A DNA stretch of 58,385 nucleotides from Planctomycetota bacterium (GCA_029936315.1 JAPYTD010000001.1:41335-99719), one strand, 5' to 3'; positions 1 through 9,671 are shown, numbered from the stretch's first letter. Notes: generated from the letters alone by a model not told the origin. A program made the numbers and translations.

Positions 1-14
1 GGTAGCCGCCCCGC

Positions 15-1625
15 CTACTTGCGACGCTTGCGCGGTGCACGCAGATAGGCATCGTCGGCATAGCGCTTGCCACGGCCCGCGCGCCAGACACTCTCGTCGG
101 TATCGCCGTAGAACTTGCGCGTGTGCGCGAAGCGTTCCTTCATCGAGGCCAGCAGCTGCTCGTGCTCGCTCGACAACGAGAGGTTGTGCATCTCCTGCGT
201 ATCGTTCTGAAGGTCGAACAGCTCCCAGCGATGCTTCTTCTCGGCTTCGTTGCGCGGCCGATCAAAGTAGAGCAGCTTGTAGCGATCCGTGCGGATTGCA
301 CTGTGCCTCGCAACGCCGTGGCCACCGTCGATGTAGCGGTAGTAGATTGTGTCGCGAAAGCCCTCGGGGGTCGCGCCGCCGTTGGTCAGAATGGGCAAGA
401 AGCTGATGCCGTGCACGTCCCAGTCGGGCTTGAGCCCCGCCGCTGCCAGCAACGTCGGTGCATAGTCGATGTTCTGCACCATCGCCTTGGCGCGCGCGCC
501 CGCCTTCACCTTGCCCGGCCAACGAATGATCAACGGCATGCGCAGCGATTCTTCGTACGCCCACCGCTTGTCAAACCAACCGTGCTCGCCAAGGTAGAAG
601 CCCTGATCGGCGCAGTAGACCACGATCGTATTGTCGCTGAGCCCCGCATCGTCGAGAGCATCGAGAACGCGGCCAACGCTGCGATCCACGCCGGCGACGC
701 AGCGTAGGTAGTTCTTCATGTAGCGCTGGTACTTCCAGCGCACGAGCGCCTTGCCCGTCGGTGGGTCGGCGTAGAACGCGCGGTTCTCGTCGGCGAAGGC
801 GCCGAGGTAGCTCTTAAGCTGGCTAGGCGTCATGCGTGCGAGCGGCTTGGCCTCCGCCGCATCGCGAAACAACATCAGGTCCGACCCGAGTCTCATGTGG
901 GCGTCGATGCCCATCTTGTGGTTCGCCGCGGCGACCCGGCCTTCGTAGTCGTCGAACAGAGTGTCCGGTTCGGGCAACTGGATGTCGCGGTACAGCGCGA
1001 GGTCCGTGAGGCTTGGCTTCCAGTTTCGATGCGGCGCCTTGTGTTGCAACATCAGCAAGAACGGCTTCGAAGCATCGCGGCGCTGCAGCCAATCCAGCGC
1101 GAGGTCGGTCACGACCTTGGTCGAATGTCCTTCGATGCGGCGACGACCATCCTTGGTGAACACGTCGGGGTTGTAGTAACTACCTTGACCACTGAAGACG
1201 GCCCACTCATCAAACCCAACCGGCTTGGTCTTGAGGTGCCACTTGCCAAAGATCGCCGTCGTGTAGCCGTTTTGGTGGAGCGCCCTCGGCCAGGTCGGCA
1301 GGTCCGGATCCAGCACGCCGCCGAGGTGCACGATGCCGTTCTTGTGGCTGTGCAAACCCGTCATCACCGTCGCGCGCGACGGCGTGCAGATGCTGTTGCC
1401 GCAGAAACTGTTCTCGAACAGCATGCCGCCCTTCGCAAGCCGGTCGAAGTTTGGTGTCGCGGGCAAGTCCAGACCACAGCGATAGGCGGAGATCGCCTGG
1501 GCCGTTAGGTCGTCACTGAACAGAAAGACGATGTTCGGGCGGTCCTGGGCAACGACGTTGGCAGTGCCGAGGATCGAGGTCAGGGCCAACGCCGTAAGAC
1601 GCATGCAAACGCGCAAGGTGCTCAT
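15..1625 (-). CDS. Secreted sulfatase (sulfatase 1)
   Basis: Exported alkaline-phosphatase-superfamily sulfatase, 536 aa, expected to hydrolyse sulfate esters on glycans in the periplasm or outside. Residues 1-26 form a signal peptide ending near VVAQ. The metal-binding DD is in FLFSDDL (about residues 34-40). The formylglycine signature CTPSR has its modifiable Cys at residue 80, followed by ATVMTG. The C-terminal metal/substrate motif is CADQGFYLGEHGWFDKR. Length is normal for the family. The ATG at 1625 gives a clean signal peptide. It is divergent from the next sulfatase gene, with about 100 bp between starts that must hold both promoters. The substrate cannot be read from sequence; the GEHGWFDKR variant is common among glycosaminoglycan/fucan-type S1 sulfatases (family knowledge). 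Formylglycine formation would need a sulfatase-maturing enzyme, which is not in this window. Confidence 0.93.
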   Translation of the reverse strand: MSTLRVCMRLTALALTSILGTANVVAQDRPNIVFLFSDDLTAQAISAYRCGLDLPATPNFDRLAKGGMLFENSFCGNSICTPSRATVMTGLHSHKNGIVHLGGVLDPDLPTWPRALHQNGYTTAIFGKWHLKTKPVGFDEWAVFSGQGSYYNPDVFTKDGRRRIEGHSTKVVTDLALDWLQRRDASKPFLLMLQHKAPHRNWKPSLTDLALYRDIQLPEPDTLFDDYEGRVAAANHKMGIDAHMRLGSDLMLFRDAAEAKPLARMTPSQLKSYLGAFADENRAFYADPPTGKALVRWKYQRYMKNYLRCVAGVDRSVGRVLDALDDAGLSDNTIVVYCADQGFYLGEHGWFDKRWAYEESLRMPLIIRWPGKVKAGARAKAMVQNIDYAPTLLAAAGLKPDWDVHGISFLPILTNGGATPEGFRDTIYYRYIDGGHGVARHSAIRTDRYKLLYFDRPRNEAEKKHRWELFDLQNDTQEMHNLSLSSEHEQLLASMKERFAHTRKFYGDTDESVWRAGRGKRYADDAYLRAPRKRRK

Positions 1626-1727
1626 AGCGCATCAGCGTACGGAGCCAGCCGCAGATCCGCCGCACTCGTCTGTGGTGAATGCTCGGTGATTTCGTTCTTT
1701 CCGGACCTGTCGCCATACCCTTCTGCA

Positions 1728-2012
1728 ATGAACCGAATGCTCGCTTCGTGCCTCCTGCTGCTCGTCGGTGTCGCCGTGGCGGCACCGCCAGCATCCGCGC
1801 AGGCGCGGGTCGAGAACGTGCTGTTCATCATCTCGGACGATCTGCGGGCGAACGCACCCGGGTGCTACGGCAACAAGGTCTGCAAGACGCCAAACATCGA
1901 TGCACTGGCGCAGCGCACCGATGCCGGACAGTTCACGAACCTCGCCGGCATTAGCGGGCACCGGGCCACCAAGGAACGGTTGGCCGCGGCGATGGACGCG
2001 CGCCTCGCGAAG
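1728..2012 (+). pseudogene. Collapsed sulfatase remnant (N- and C-terminal ends joined)
   Basis: This covers the first 95 codons of the sulfatase 2 ORF. Codons 25-63 match the start of a sulfatase domain (DD metal site, CYG, KTPNIDAL), then at about nt 1917 the sequence jumps to a typical sulfatase C-terminal tail (GQFTNLAG...). The whole catalytic core, including the CxPSR site, is missing between them. The reading frame is kept, so it is translated as a leader of the downstream sulfatase. The interpretation as an internal deletion is inference from motif order. Confidence 0.7.
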
Positions 2013-3272
2013 CCGGTTCCGTCGGCTCCGCAGAGGCCGCGCAACGTGATCCTGATCATGGCCGACGATTCTGCGGCAGACAACTACGGCTGCTATGGCA
2101 GCACGTTCTTCAAGACGCCGCGACTCGATGCGCTCGCGAAAACCGGCGCGAGATTCCGGCACTGCTATTCGAGCGCCGTCTGCACGCCGAGCCGCGTCAA
2201 GATCATGACCGGCCGCAGCGGCATCCGGAACTACACGATGTTCGGCAAACTCGACAAGGACGAGATCACGTTCGGCACGATGATGCAGCAGGCTGGCCAC
2301 CGAACCGCGATCGCCGGCAAGTGGCAGCTGCACGCCGGCAAGAACAGCTCGCTAGCACCCGGGTGCGGGTTCGATTCGTACTGCCTGTGGCACTATCCCG
2401 GCACGACGCGAGCGCGCTATTGGAACCCGAGCATCATGCGCGACGGCAAACTGCTCGAGACGACGAAGGAAGACTACGGCCCGGACTTGTTCACCGACTA
2501 CCTCATCGAGTTCATCAAGAAGAACAAGGACCAACCGTTCTTCGCCTACTACCCGATGGTGCTCGTGCACGACCCGTTCTTGCGAACTCCCGACAGCGCA
2601 CCTGCCGAGCAAGGCCGCAATGCCAAGCTGCGCAATTACCGCGACATGATGAACTACGCCGATAAGTGCGTGGGACGCATCGTCGACGCACTCGACGAAC
2701 ACGGACTGCGCGAAGACACCGTGCTGATCTTTACAGCCGATAACGGGACCGGACGCGGCTTGACGTATCCGTACCGCAACGAACAACGTAAGGGCGAGAA
2801 GGCGTACGCGACGGACGGTGGCACCCACGCGCCGCTGATCGTCAGCTGCCCGGGCACGGTACCACCCGGCACCGTCTCCGACGACCTGGTGGACTTCTCC
2901 GACATGATGCCGACGATCGCCGACATCACCGGTGCGAAGTTGCCCGACGTCGAGCTCGACGGCCAGAGCTTCTGGCCACAGTGTCGCAATGAGTTGGGCG
3001 AGCCGCGGCAATGGATCTACCAGTACTACTTCCCCAAGTTCGGGCCAGCTGCGAAGGCGCACGGACAGGGCGTAAGGGGCCGCGAAGTCGCGTGGGTTCA
3101 GAACCAGCACTACAAACTCTACCGCGACGGCACGCTGTACGCGGTGAAGGACCGTCATGAGACGCAGCCAATCGCGCCGGGCGCAAACAGCACTGCCGAC
3201 GCCGCACGCGCTCTGTTGCAGGGCGCGCTCGACACGATGCCAGCCAAGGCCGCAAAGTTGCGAGCCAGGTAG
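1728..3272 (+). CDS. Secreted sulfatase with a foreign N-terminal remnant (sulfatase 2)
   Basis: Sulfatase of about 514 aa. I chose the ATG at 1728 over 1686 because it starts directly at a signal peptide (MNRMLASCLLLLVGVAV...). The functional domain starts near residue 104 (NVILIMADD) and carries CTPSR with Cys152 and the late motif FTADNGTGRG. Residues 25-63 are a second, separate sulfatase N-terminus (NVLFIISDDL...KTPNIDALAQR), and residues 64-95 (DAGQFTNLAG...RLAAAM) resemble the extreme C-terminus of an iduronate-2-sulfatase-like enzyme. The ORF therefore looks like one sulfatase reduced to its two ends and fused in frame to a complete second sulfatase, which now uses the first one's signal peptide. 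Sulfatase activity of the second domain is well supported; the role of the 80-residue leader is unknown. Confidence 0.9.
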   Translation: MNRMLASCLLLLVGVAVAAPPASAQARVENVLFIISDDLRANAPGCYGNKVCKTPNIDALAQRTDAGQFTNLAGISGHRATKERLAAAMDARLAKPVPSAPQRPRNVILIMADDSAADNYGCYGSTFFKTPRLDALAKTGARFRHCYSSAVCTPSRVKIMTGRSGIRNYTMFGKLDKDEITFGTMMQQAGHRTAIAGKWQLHAGKNSSLAPGCGFDSYCLWHYPGTTRARYWNPSIMRDGKLLETTKEDYGPDLFTDYLIEFIKKNKDQPFFAYYPMVLVHDPFLRTPDSAPAEQGRNAKLRNYRDMMNYADKCVGRIVDALDEHGLREDTVLIFTADNGTGRGLTYPYRNEQRKGEKAYATDGGTHAPLIVSCPGTVPPGTVSDDLVDFSDMMPTIADITGAKLPDVELDGQSFWPQCRNELGEPRQWIYQYYFPKFGPAAKAHGQGVRGREVAWVQNQHYKLYRDGTLYAVKDRHETQPIAPGANSTADAARALLQGALDTMPAKAAKLRAR

Positions 3273-3292
3273 AACGCACACGAACTTGACAC

Positions 3293-4585
3293 ATGGAAGC
3301 CCCAAACAAAACGGAACTCAGTCGCCGCCATTTCATGCAACGCTTCGGCGCCAGCGCCGCAGCTATTGGAGCTCTATCGATTACACCGTCCTGCAAGACC
3401 AATGAAGCCGCGGTCACCGGTGTAGCCACTGATGATCTGCCGAGAGATGCTGATGGCAACGTCATTCCAGGCTTCGAGGAAGGCAGCAGCAGCGGCACAG
3501 GACAAGCAATCTCCGAAGCATCTGGACAGTGGGTATCCAAATCCGATCGAAAGATCCGCGTGGGCATTGCCGGCTATGGAGTGTGTAAGTTCGGCGCGCA
3601 CTTCTTCTACCAGAACCACCCCAACGTGGATGTGGTGGCAGCTACCGACCTTGACCCCAGTCGTTGCAAGGCCCTGGCCAAAGCAGTGGCAGCCAAGAAG
3701 ACCTACTCCTCTTGCGAAGAGATGATCAAGGACAAGGGCATCGAGGCAATCTACATTGCAACCGATGCACCTAGCCATGCGCGCCTGGCCATCATGGCGC
3801 TGAACCATGGCAAGCATGTGGTGTGCGCGGTGCCGGCGGTTTTTGGCTTCGAAGCCGAGGAAGACGCAGAGGAGCTATTTGAAGCCGTGAAACGCAGCGG
3901 CATGAAATACATGATGAACGAGACGTCGACGTTCCATGCAGACACCTACGCGAAGAGGGTGCAGTACCAGGCCGGTGCCCTGGGCAAGATCATCTATTCA
4001 GAGGGCGAGTACTATCACGACAATGTTGGCGCGATTGGCAGCTACAACCCCAAGAACGGCAAACTCGATCGAAACGGCTGGCGAAGAGGCCTCGCGCCGA
4101 TGTGGTATCCCACGCACTCGACGGCCTTCTATATTTCCGTAACCGGTGGCGGTCGATTGACCGATGTGACCTGTCTGGGAACACCCAGCCTGTACCCTGA
4201 GTACAAGGAGGGCAACAACGCCCACAACAACCCCTTCGGCACCGAAGTGGCACTCTTCAAGACAAGTGAAGGTGGCATGTCACGCATGGCAGTTAGCTGG
4301 GACATGAAGAATGCCCACGGCGAACAAGGCCGTGTCTACGGTCAGCATCCGCTCAACAAAAAGATCAAGGGGACACGGCCTGCACTGCCACCATCAGTGA
4401 AAGGTGGCGGTCACGGAGGTTCTCACGGGCAGCTGACCAATGACTTCCTCGAATCCATCCTGTTGGACAGAAAGCCCATCGTGGATATCAGCGAAGCCTT
4501 GAACATGACTCTTGCCGGCGTGATCGCACACAAGTCAGCCCTCAAGGGTGGCGAGTGGATGAAGGTTCCCCAATACAGAGTCTAG
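3293..4585 (+). CDS. Tat-exported Gfo/Idh/MocA family oxidoreductase
   Basis: NAD(P)-dependent sugar-type oxidoreductase, 430 aa. The N-terminus has a Tat signal (SRRHFMQRFGASAAAIGAL), so it is probably exported folded with its cofactor. The Rossmann motif follows at about residues 86-100 (GIAGYGVCKFG). The family's catalytic Lys lies in an EKP motif after GKHV; here the sequence reads GKHVVCAVPAVFG, so that Lys is replaced. Length is normal for planctomycete-type secreted members. It follows sulfatase 2 by 20 bp on the same strand, suggesting co-transcription and a shared role in breakdown of sulfated or modified sugars (inference). The substrate is unknown. Confidence 0.88.
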   Translation: MEAPNKTELSRRHFMQRFGASAAAIGALSITPSCKTNEAAVTGVATDDLPRDADGNVIPGFEEGSSSGTGQAISEASGQWVSKSDRKIRVGIAGYGVCKFGAHFFYQNHPNVDVVAATDLDPSRCKALAKAVAAKKTYSSCEEMIKDKGIEAIYIATDAPSHARLAIMALNHGKHVVCAVPAVFGFEAEEDAEELFEAVKRSGMKYMMNETSTFHADTYAKRVQYQAGALGKIIYSEGEYYHDNVGAIGSYNPKNGKLDRNGWRRGLAPMWYPTHSTAFYISVTGGGRLTDVTCLGTPSLYPEYKEGNNAHNNPFGTEVALFKTSEGGMSRMAVSWDMKNAHGEQGRVYGQHPLNKKIKGTRPALPPSVKGGGHGGSHGQLTNDFLESILLDRKPIVDISEALNMTLAGVIAHKSALKGGEWMKVPQYRV

Positions 4586-4623
4586 GGCCCGAACCAGGCG
4601 ACAGGGAAGGTCCCGGGCGGGCA

Positions 4624-5796
4624 CTACCGCTGGAACAGCACCTGGGTGCCGTCCTTGCCGGCAGTCACGAGGTCCATCTTGCCGTCCCCATTCATGTCCA
4701 CAGCGCGGATCTGTAAGCCGGTGCCCACGCCCTCGGCGATCAACCGCCGAGTGAACCGTTGCCGCGATTCATTCCACGAGTAGCAGTACATCACCGGGGG
4801 CTCATCGCTCCCCGGATCGCCGCCCGAGTGGGCCCGCACTCTCTTGCCGGTAATCAGGTCGGGTCGACCATCGCCGTCCAGGTCTGCCCAGGTCAACGCG
4901 TGCGCCTGCGACCAACTCTTGTCGATGAGGTGCTGCTGCCACCGCGTCTTGCCGTCCTTCGGCTTGAGCTGTTCGTGATAGTGCAGGCCGTAGTTGTGCC
5001 CACTCCCCCACAGCATGTCATTGCGTCCGTCGCCGTTGAGATCGACAACAATGACCGGGCACGACGCGCTGGGTAGCGCGAAGTCCTTGTGCAGCTTCCA
5101 GATCCCGGGCTTGGCGGGTCGTTCGTACCACCCGCCACCAAACACGATGTCCTCGCGCCCGTCCTGGTTGATGTCACCAAATCCCTGCCCGTGGCCGTTG
5201 CCCTTGCTCGCCACCAACACACGCGTGGCAGTCGGCTTGCCCTCGCTGGTCGTAGAGAGCTTCCAGTAAGACATCGGGCGGCCGACGTTCCAGCTGTTGA
5301 CGATGAACTCGGGAGTGCCGTCACCATCCATGTCACGCAGCCACGCCGCCTCGTTCGATCCCTGCAACGTGTCGACCAACAGGTGTCGTTGCCAGAGCTT
5401 GCCGAACTTCAAACCCTGCCGACCCGGGTTCCGATACCAGCACAGCTGCGACTCCATGAACGGGATCGACAGCACGTCGAGCCAGCCGTCGCCATCGACG
5501 TCGTAGAGGAAGTCCCCGTTGCTCGCCGAATAGTCCTTCCCGAACTCGGCAATGGCCCGCAGTGGCCGGGGCGTGAAGTCCGGGCCCGCGAACCAGTACC
5601 GTCCGGCGACGACGTCTGGCACCCCGTCCTTGTTCACATCGCCGACCGCGCAGCCCTCGTTGGTGTCGATCACCAGCAGTTTCACATCAAACTGCAGCGG
5701 CTTACCCGCGAGGAATGGTGTTGCTGGCTCGGCCTGAGCCGCGCCAGCCGCGGCGAACCAGAGCACACACATCGCCGTGAGGCATCGATCCTTCAT
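4624..5796 (-). CDS. Secreted FG-GAP/VCBS repeat protein
   Basis: Secreted beta-propeller protein, about 390 aa. The start at 5796 gives a signal peptide (MKDRCLTAMCVLWFAAAGAAQA) and overlaps the upstream sulfatase stop as ATGA, so the two are translationally coupled. At least six FG-GAP/VCBS repeats with Ca-binding DxNxDGxxD-type loops are visible (for example DVNKDGVPDVV, DVDGDGWLDVL, DINQDGREDIV, DLNGDGRNDML, DLDGDGRPDLI, DMNGDGKMDLV). The family is thought to act in carbohydrate or protein binding; no catalytic motif is seen. The operon context suggests it binds the substrate of, or anchors, the sulfatase. Confidence 0.88.
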   Translation of the reverse strand: MKDRCLTAMCVLWFAAAGAAQAEPATPFLAGKPLQFDVKLLVIDTNEGCAVGDVNKDGVPDVVAGRYWFAGPDFTPRPLRAIAEFGKDYSASNGDFLYDVDGDGWLDVLSIPFMESQLCWYRNPGRQGLKFGKLWQRHLLVDTLQGSNEAAWLRDMDGDGTPEFIVNSWNVGRPMSYWKLSTTSEGKPTATRVLVASKGNGHGQGFGDINQDGREDIVFGGGWYERPAKPGIWKLHKDFALPSASCPVIVVDLNGDGRNDMLWGSGHNYGLHYHEQLKPKDGKTRWQQHLIDKSWSQAHALTWADLDGDGRPDLITGKRVRAHSGGDPGSDEPPVMYCYSWNESRQRFTRRLIAEGVGTGLQIRAVDMNGDGKMDLVTAGKDGTQVLFQR

Positions 5797-7292
5797 CGTC
5801 CATTCTCCTTGGGCAAGCCCTTCTCGGTAGCGGGGAATCGGCGACGGTTGTCGCTCGGCACAGGCTTGCCCGTGCGCATGTTCCACCACTCACTGGCGCG
5901 CTTCGGGTCGTGGTTGGGATTGGGAATCGGCATGCGAGCGATCACTTCCATCCGCCACTTCGCGAGCTTCGATTTCAGATCGGCAGCACGCTCGCTCTGC
6001 TCGTTCACCAGATTCTTCGTCTCGCCCAGGTCGACGGCGAGGCGATAGAGCTCCATATCCCCAGAGCCGTCGAGGTACTCGATCAGCTTCCAGTCCCGCT
6101 CGCGAATGCTGCTCGCCGGGCGATCATGATGATAGTGCGGGTAGTGCCAGTACAACGCTTCGCGTTCGAGCCTGCCGTCCGGTTGCGACAAGAGCGGCCG
6201 CAAGCTCTTGCCATCGATCGGTTGATTGGCAGGCAGCGATCCTCCGGCGAGATCCACGAAGGTGGGATAGAAGTCGTAACTGATCGTCGGCTCGGAGCAG
6301 ACCGTTCCCGGTCGGGTCAGAGGTGGATACTTGACGATGAGCGGCACCCGCACGCCGCCCTCGTGCAGCGATCCCTTCTCGCCCTTCAAGGGAGCCATGC
6401 TGGTGACCTCATCATCGGCCCGCGCCCGGTAGTCGTAGCGACGATGCAGACCGCCGTTGTCCGACGTGAACACGATCATCGTGCGCTGCGTGAGTCCCTC
6501 GGCCTCGACGGTGTCCAGGATGCGACCAAGCATGTCGTCGCAATGTTCGATCATTGCCGCATACACGGGATGCGGTAACGAGCGACCCGTAGCAGTTGCC
6601 TTCTTGCGGTACTTCTCGACCTTCTGGGACATGGCCCCCAGCGGAATGTGCACCGCGAACGGGGATACCATCAGGAAGAACGGCCGGTCTTTGTTCTTCT
6701 GGATGAAGTCGACACACAGGTCGGTCTCGAACTCCGTGCGGTATTGCCCCCGGCCTGGCTTGAGGTCCGGGCGACCCGACACGCGGAACCTACCCGGAAG
6801 ATGCGGACCAGCGACGACAGCGGCAAAATCGTAGCCTTGGTGGTTTGGCTGAAACGCCGCGCCCCTGCCGAGGTGCCACTTGCCGACGTAGCCAGTGGCG
6901 TAGGCCGCGTCCTTCAGCGCCTCGCCAACGGTGACCGTAGCCAAGGGCAGTGCCATGGTGGTCTGCGGCGTGATGACGCGCTCGAACGGGCGCCAGTGGC
7001 CGGGGATGTGTGCGGTGATCCCGATGCGCGCCGGGTTCTGACCCGATTGCACCGCGCACCGCGTTGGGGAACAGACGGCTCCCGCAGCGTAAGCACTCGT
7101 AAACCGCAAACCCTCGGCAGCGAGCCGATCGATGCGCGGGGTCTCGACGAAGTCGTTCCCGTAGCAGCCGACATCGTTCCAGCCGAGGTCATCCACGAAC
7201 ACGAGAATGAAGTTGGGCTGTTGGGCGACCGCAAGGCCAGAAGTCGCGCCGGCCCATGCCAACGCAGCGCAGAGAAACAGGACTCGGGTCAT
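5793..7292 (-). CDS. Secreted sulfatase (sulfatase 3)
   Basis: Sulfatase of about 499 aa. An open frame extends upstream to 7970, but the ATG at 7292 starts a signal peptide (MTRVLFLCAALAWAGATSGLAVA) followed at once by the domain start (NFILVFVDDLGWND), so I chose it; the upstream extension is low-complexity Arg-rich and antisense to another gene. The formylglycine motif is CSPTR with Cys74. FTSDNGGLHRRYDYRAR and LKGEKGSLHEGGVRVPLIVKYP match the arylsulfatase A-like subgroup. It is the first gene of a two-gene operon with the FG-GAP gene (ATGA overlap at 5793-5796). Confidence 0.92.
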   Translation of the reverse strand: MTRVLFLCAALAWAGATSGLAVAQQPNFILVFVDDLGWNDVGCYGNDFVETPRIDRLAAEGLRFTSAYAAGAVCSPTRCAVQSGQNPARIGITAHIPGHWRPFERVITPQTTMALPLATVTVGEALKDAAYATGYVGKWHLGRGAAFQPNHQGYDFAAVVAGPHLPGRFRVSGRPDLKPGRGQYRTEFETDLCVDFIQKNKDRPFFLMVSPFAVHIPLGAMSQKVEKYRKKATATGRSLPHPVYAAMIEHCDDMLGRILDTVEAEGLTQRTMIVFTSDNGGLHRRYDYRARADDEVTSMAPLKGEKGSLHEGGVRVPLIVKYPPLTRPGTVCSEPTISYDFYPTFVDLAGGSLPANQPIDGKSLRPLLSQPDGRLEREALYWHYPHYHHDRPASSIRERDWKLIEYLDGSGDMELYRLAVDLGETKNLVNEQSERAADLKSKLAKWRMEVIARMPIPNPNHDPKRASEWWNMRTGKPVPSDNRRRFPATEKGLPKENGR

Positions 7293-7453
7293 CGTTCGTG
7301 TCCTTCGCTGCGGCTCGGTGCCACCGCGCAACAAACCAATGGAAGAGGGTCGAGACGAACCCGGAATCTCACCGATTCGCCCTCTGGCTGCAATGAGCGA
7401 ACGAAACTGTGCGCGTCTGTCACCGGTCAGGCGGGCCGGGCCTAGGGCAGCCG

Positions 7454-9508
7454 CTACTTCACCAACACACGCAGACTGCCGTAGTCGGCAACGTTGGCCC
7501 GGAGGTGATTCGTCCACAACCGATGCAGGGACGGGTCCTGGCCCGGATCCCGGTCCACCAGCACCACTTCGAATTGCGCCTCGAGCGGACCTTCGTTGCG
7601 CTTTGCGAACGGTAGCGCAGCGAGCGGGATCGAAGCCTCGATCGAATACCCACCATCCCGTCGCACTACGCGATGCGAAACATTGGGTGTGGCCCGCCCC
7701 GAAGCTCCAAACGCCAGGATCGTTGGCACGGCCGCCTGAGGTTGCCAAGGCGGCGCCTGCAAAACCAGGTTGAACGAGTCGCTCAGGAAGTAGGAGTCCT
7801 TGCCGTTGTCGACGAAGTCTGGGTCGCGCACGTCGACGAACACGTGCAGCATCGTCTTCGAAACTGCGAGGCGTAGGTCGGCTTCGAGGTCGTCGGCGCC
7901 GGAAAAGTGCTTTCGGCCGCGCGGCACGGGTTGGTTTGGGCCGATGCGGATCGCGGGAATGTCCTGCCACTCGGTCGCAACGGCGTCGACTTGCACGTTG
8001 TCGATGGTCTTCAGGTCATAGCGCGGCACGTCGAGTTCGATGCGGCGCGTGAACGTGAAGTCGATGGGCAAGGCTTCTGCCTGGCCGAGCACCGAGACAC
8101 TGAGCGTGCCAAAGCGATAGGCCTGCCACGGCTTGACGGCAGGAGTGGCTTGCGGCGCTAGCGCTACGCCGATGGTCTTGCTCTCAGTTGGCTGAAGCTC
8201 AACGGTCAAGGACTCGGAAGTCCACGCACCTTCCTGCATCAAGATCTGCAGTTTGATCGCATGGTCGAGCGGGTTGTGAACCGTGCACGGCAGAGTTTGC
8301 TTGGCGAGTTGTGGCTTACCAATCTTGACGCTCTTCTTCACCCGCGCGCGGACGTGATGGGCACGCCGGGCCAAGTTATCGGGTTTGGGTGCGAAAGTGG
8401 CCAAATCGAAGACGGCACCGGAGGTGTCGATCGCATTGAGCGCGATGCCGTTCTTTGCGACGTGCAGGCGCACGTAGTGGTTGGTCGACCTGGCGACGAT
8501 CTGGTAGGGGTTCGGCGACGAATTGATCTTGTAGAGCGGCGCGCCGCCACCACCGGTGACGACGTAGGGGATGCCGTTCTTTAGCGAGCGTTCGTAGATA
8601 TGGTCATGGCCGTTAAGCACGAGGTCGACGCCATACATTTCAAAGAGGGGCACCAAGAACCTTCGGCCTTGGTCAAGCGGCCACTCCTTTGGCGTGGCGT
8701 CGGGATGAAGGGAAGCGTGCGGGCCCGACGAGTACGGCGCGTGATGGAACGCGACGAGCGTGAAGCGCTTGCGTTCGGATCGCAGTTGCTGCCGCAGCCA
8801 ATTGTATTGCTCATGATCCGGAGACAGACGTGAGTTGCTGTCCAGGATCAGCAACGTCATCAGGTGGTAGTCGACGCGATACCAGCGCTCGTTGCCCGGC
8901 AACTCAAACAGGCTGAAGTACTGAGATGCCTCGGGACGCGTCAGGTCGTCGTGCCGACGGGTTGCTTCATGATTGCCGATTGCCGGCCACATCGGCTTGG
9001 TCGCCAACAGATTGCGAGCAGGTTCGAAGAACTGCTTTCGCCACATCGCGTAGTTGGCGCCGTTGGATGGATAATCGCCGGTGCCGATTACAAACAGCGC
9101 GTCCGTTTCGTTCTTGTAGATCTGCTGAGACACGGCGTGCCAGCGCTGCGGCAGCGAGCGCACATCCCCCAGAACGATGACTTCGTAGCTGTCTGGCTTG
9201 GCTGGCAGAGTGCGGAAACTTCGCTTGCCGGATGCCAACTGCTCGCTGGTTCGCACTTCATACCAATAGCGCGTGCCGGGCCGAAGGTTGGTCAGGCTGA
9301 AGACGTGATGACGCTGAGCGGCTTTGTGAACGACGCGCTGCTCGTCATCCTCGTTATCAATGCCGTAGACCAACTCGGCGGTGATCGGCAGATGATGGTC
9401 GATCACGACCGTCATTTGCTCGACTCCGGGCAGCAACAGATACGGGCCGCATGCGTAGGGCAGGGGCTCGACGACGAACATGAGTAGCGCAAGAAGTGGA
9501 AGCATCAT
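7454..9508 (-). CDS. Secreted purple-acid-phosphatase-like metallophosphoesterase with C-terminal CBM9-like domain
   Basis: 684 aa. A short signal peptide is followed by an N-terminal fibronectin-like domain (about residues 25-105), a calcineurin-type phosphoesterase domain (about 108-345) and a linker leading to a beta-sandwich at about 500-684. Catalytic blocks are GDVRS, GTGDYPSNG, IGNHE, FHHAPYS and LNGHDHIYER, matching the five metal-binding motifs of purple acid phosphatases, although the first is GDVR rather than GDxG. The C-terminal region (IDNVQVDAVATEWQDIPAI ... DSFNLVL) resembles the CBM9-like family of carbohydrate-binding domains. The likely role is release of phosphate from extracellular organophosphates; the added binding domain suggests a polysaccharide-bound substrate (inference). 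Confidence 0.85.
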   Translation of the reverse strand: MMLPLLALLMFVVEPLPYACGPYLLLPGVEQMTVVIDHHLPITAELVYGIDNEDDEQRVVHKAAQRHHVFSLTNLRPGTRYWYEVRTSEQLASGKRSFRTLPAKPDSYEVIVLGDVRSLPQRWHAVSQQIYKNETDALFVIGTGDYPSNGANYAMWRKQFFEPARNLLATKPMWPAIGNHEATRRHDDLTRPEASQYFSLFELPGNERWYRVDYHLMTLLILDSNSRLSPDHEQYNWLRQQLRSERKRFTLVAFHHAPYSSGPHASLHPDATPKEWPLDQGRRFLVPLFEMYGVDLVLNGHDHIYERSLKNGIPYVVTGGGGAPLYKINSSPNPYQIVARSTNHYVRLHVAKNGIALNAIDTSGAVFDLATFAPKPDNLARRAHHVRARVKKSVKIGKPQLAKQTLPCTVHNPLDHAIKLQILMQEGAWTSESLTVELQPTESKTIGVALAPQATPAVKPWQAYRFGTLSVSVLGQAEALPIDFTFTRRIELDVPRYDLKTIDNVQVDAVATEWQDIPAIRIGPNQPVPRGRKHFSGADDLEADLRLAVSKTMLHVFVDVRDPDFVDNGKDSYFLSDSFNLVLQAPPWQPQAAVPTILAFGASGRATPNVSHRVVRRDGGYSIEASIPLAALPFAKRNEGPLEAQFEVVLVDRDPGQDPSLHRLWTNHLRANVADYGSLRVLVK

Positions 9509-9671
9509 CAGTGGATTGGCGCAGGGCGCCGAATGCCTATACCAACACCTACACCAACGCTGGCAACAATCCGACTATCAATAAGCTGAGGGACGGACGA
9601 ACTGCGTCGCTGCGACCGCGTCGTTCCGTTTCGGCGCAAGATCCCGATCGAGCTAGAGCTCGCCGGGCTAT

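Noticed and set aside
7293-7970. N-terminal extension of sulfatase 3
   Set aside because: Arg-rich, no homology, overlaps the phosphatase gene; a signal peptide begins at 7292.
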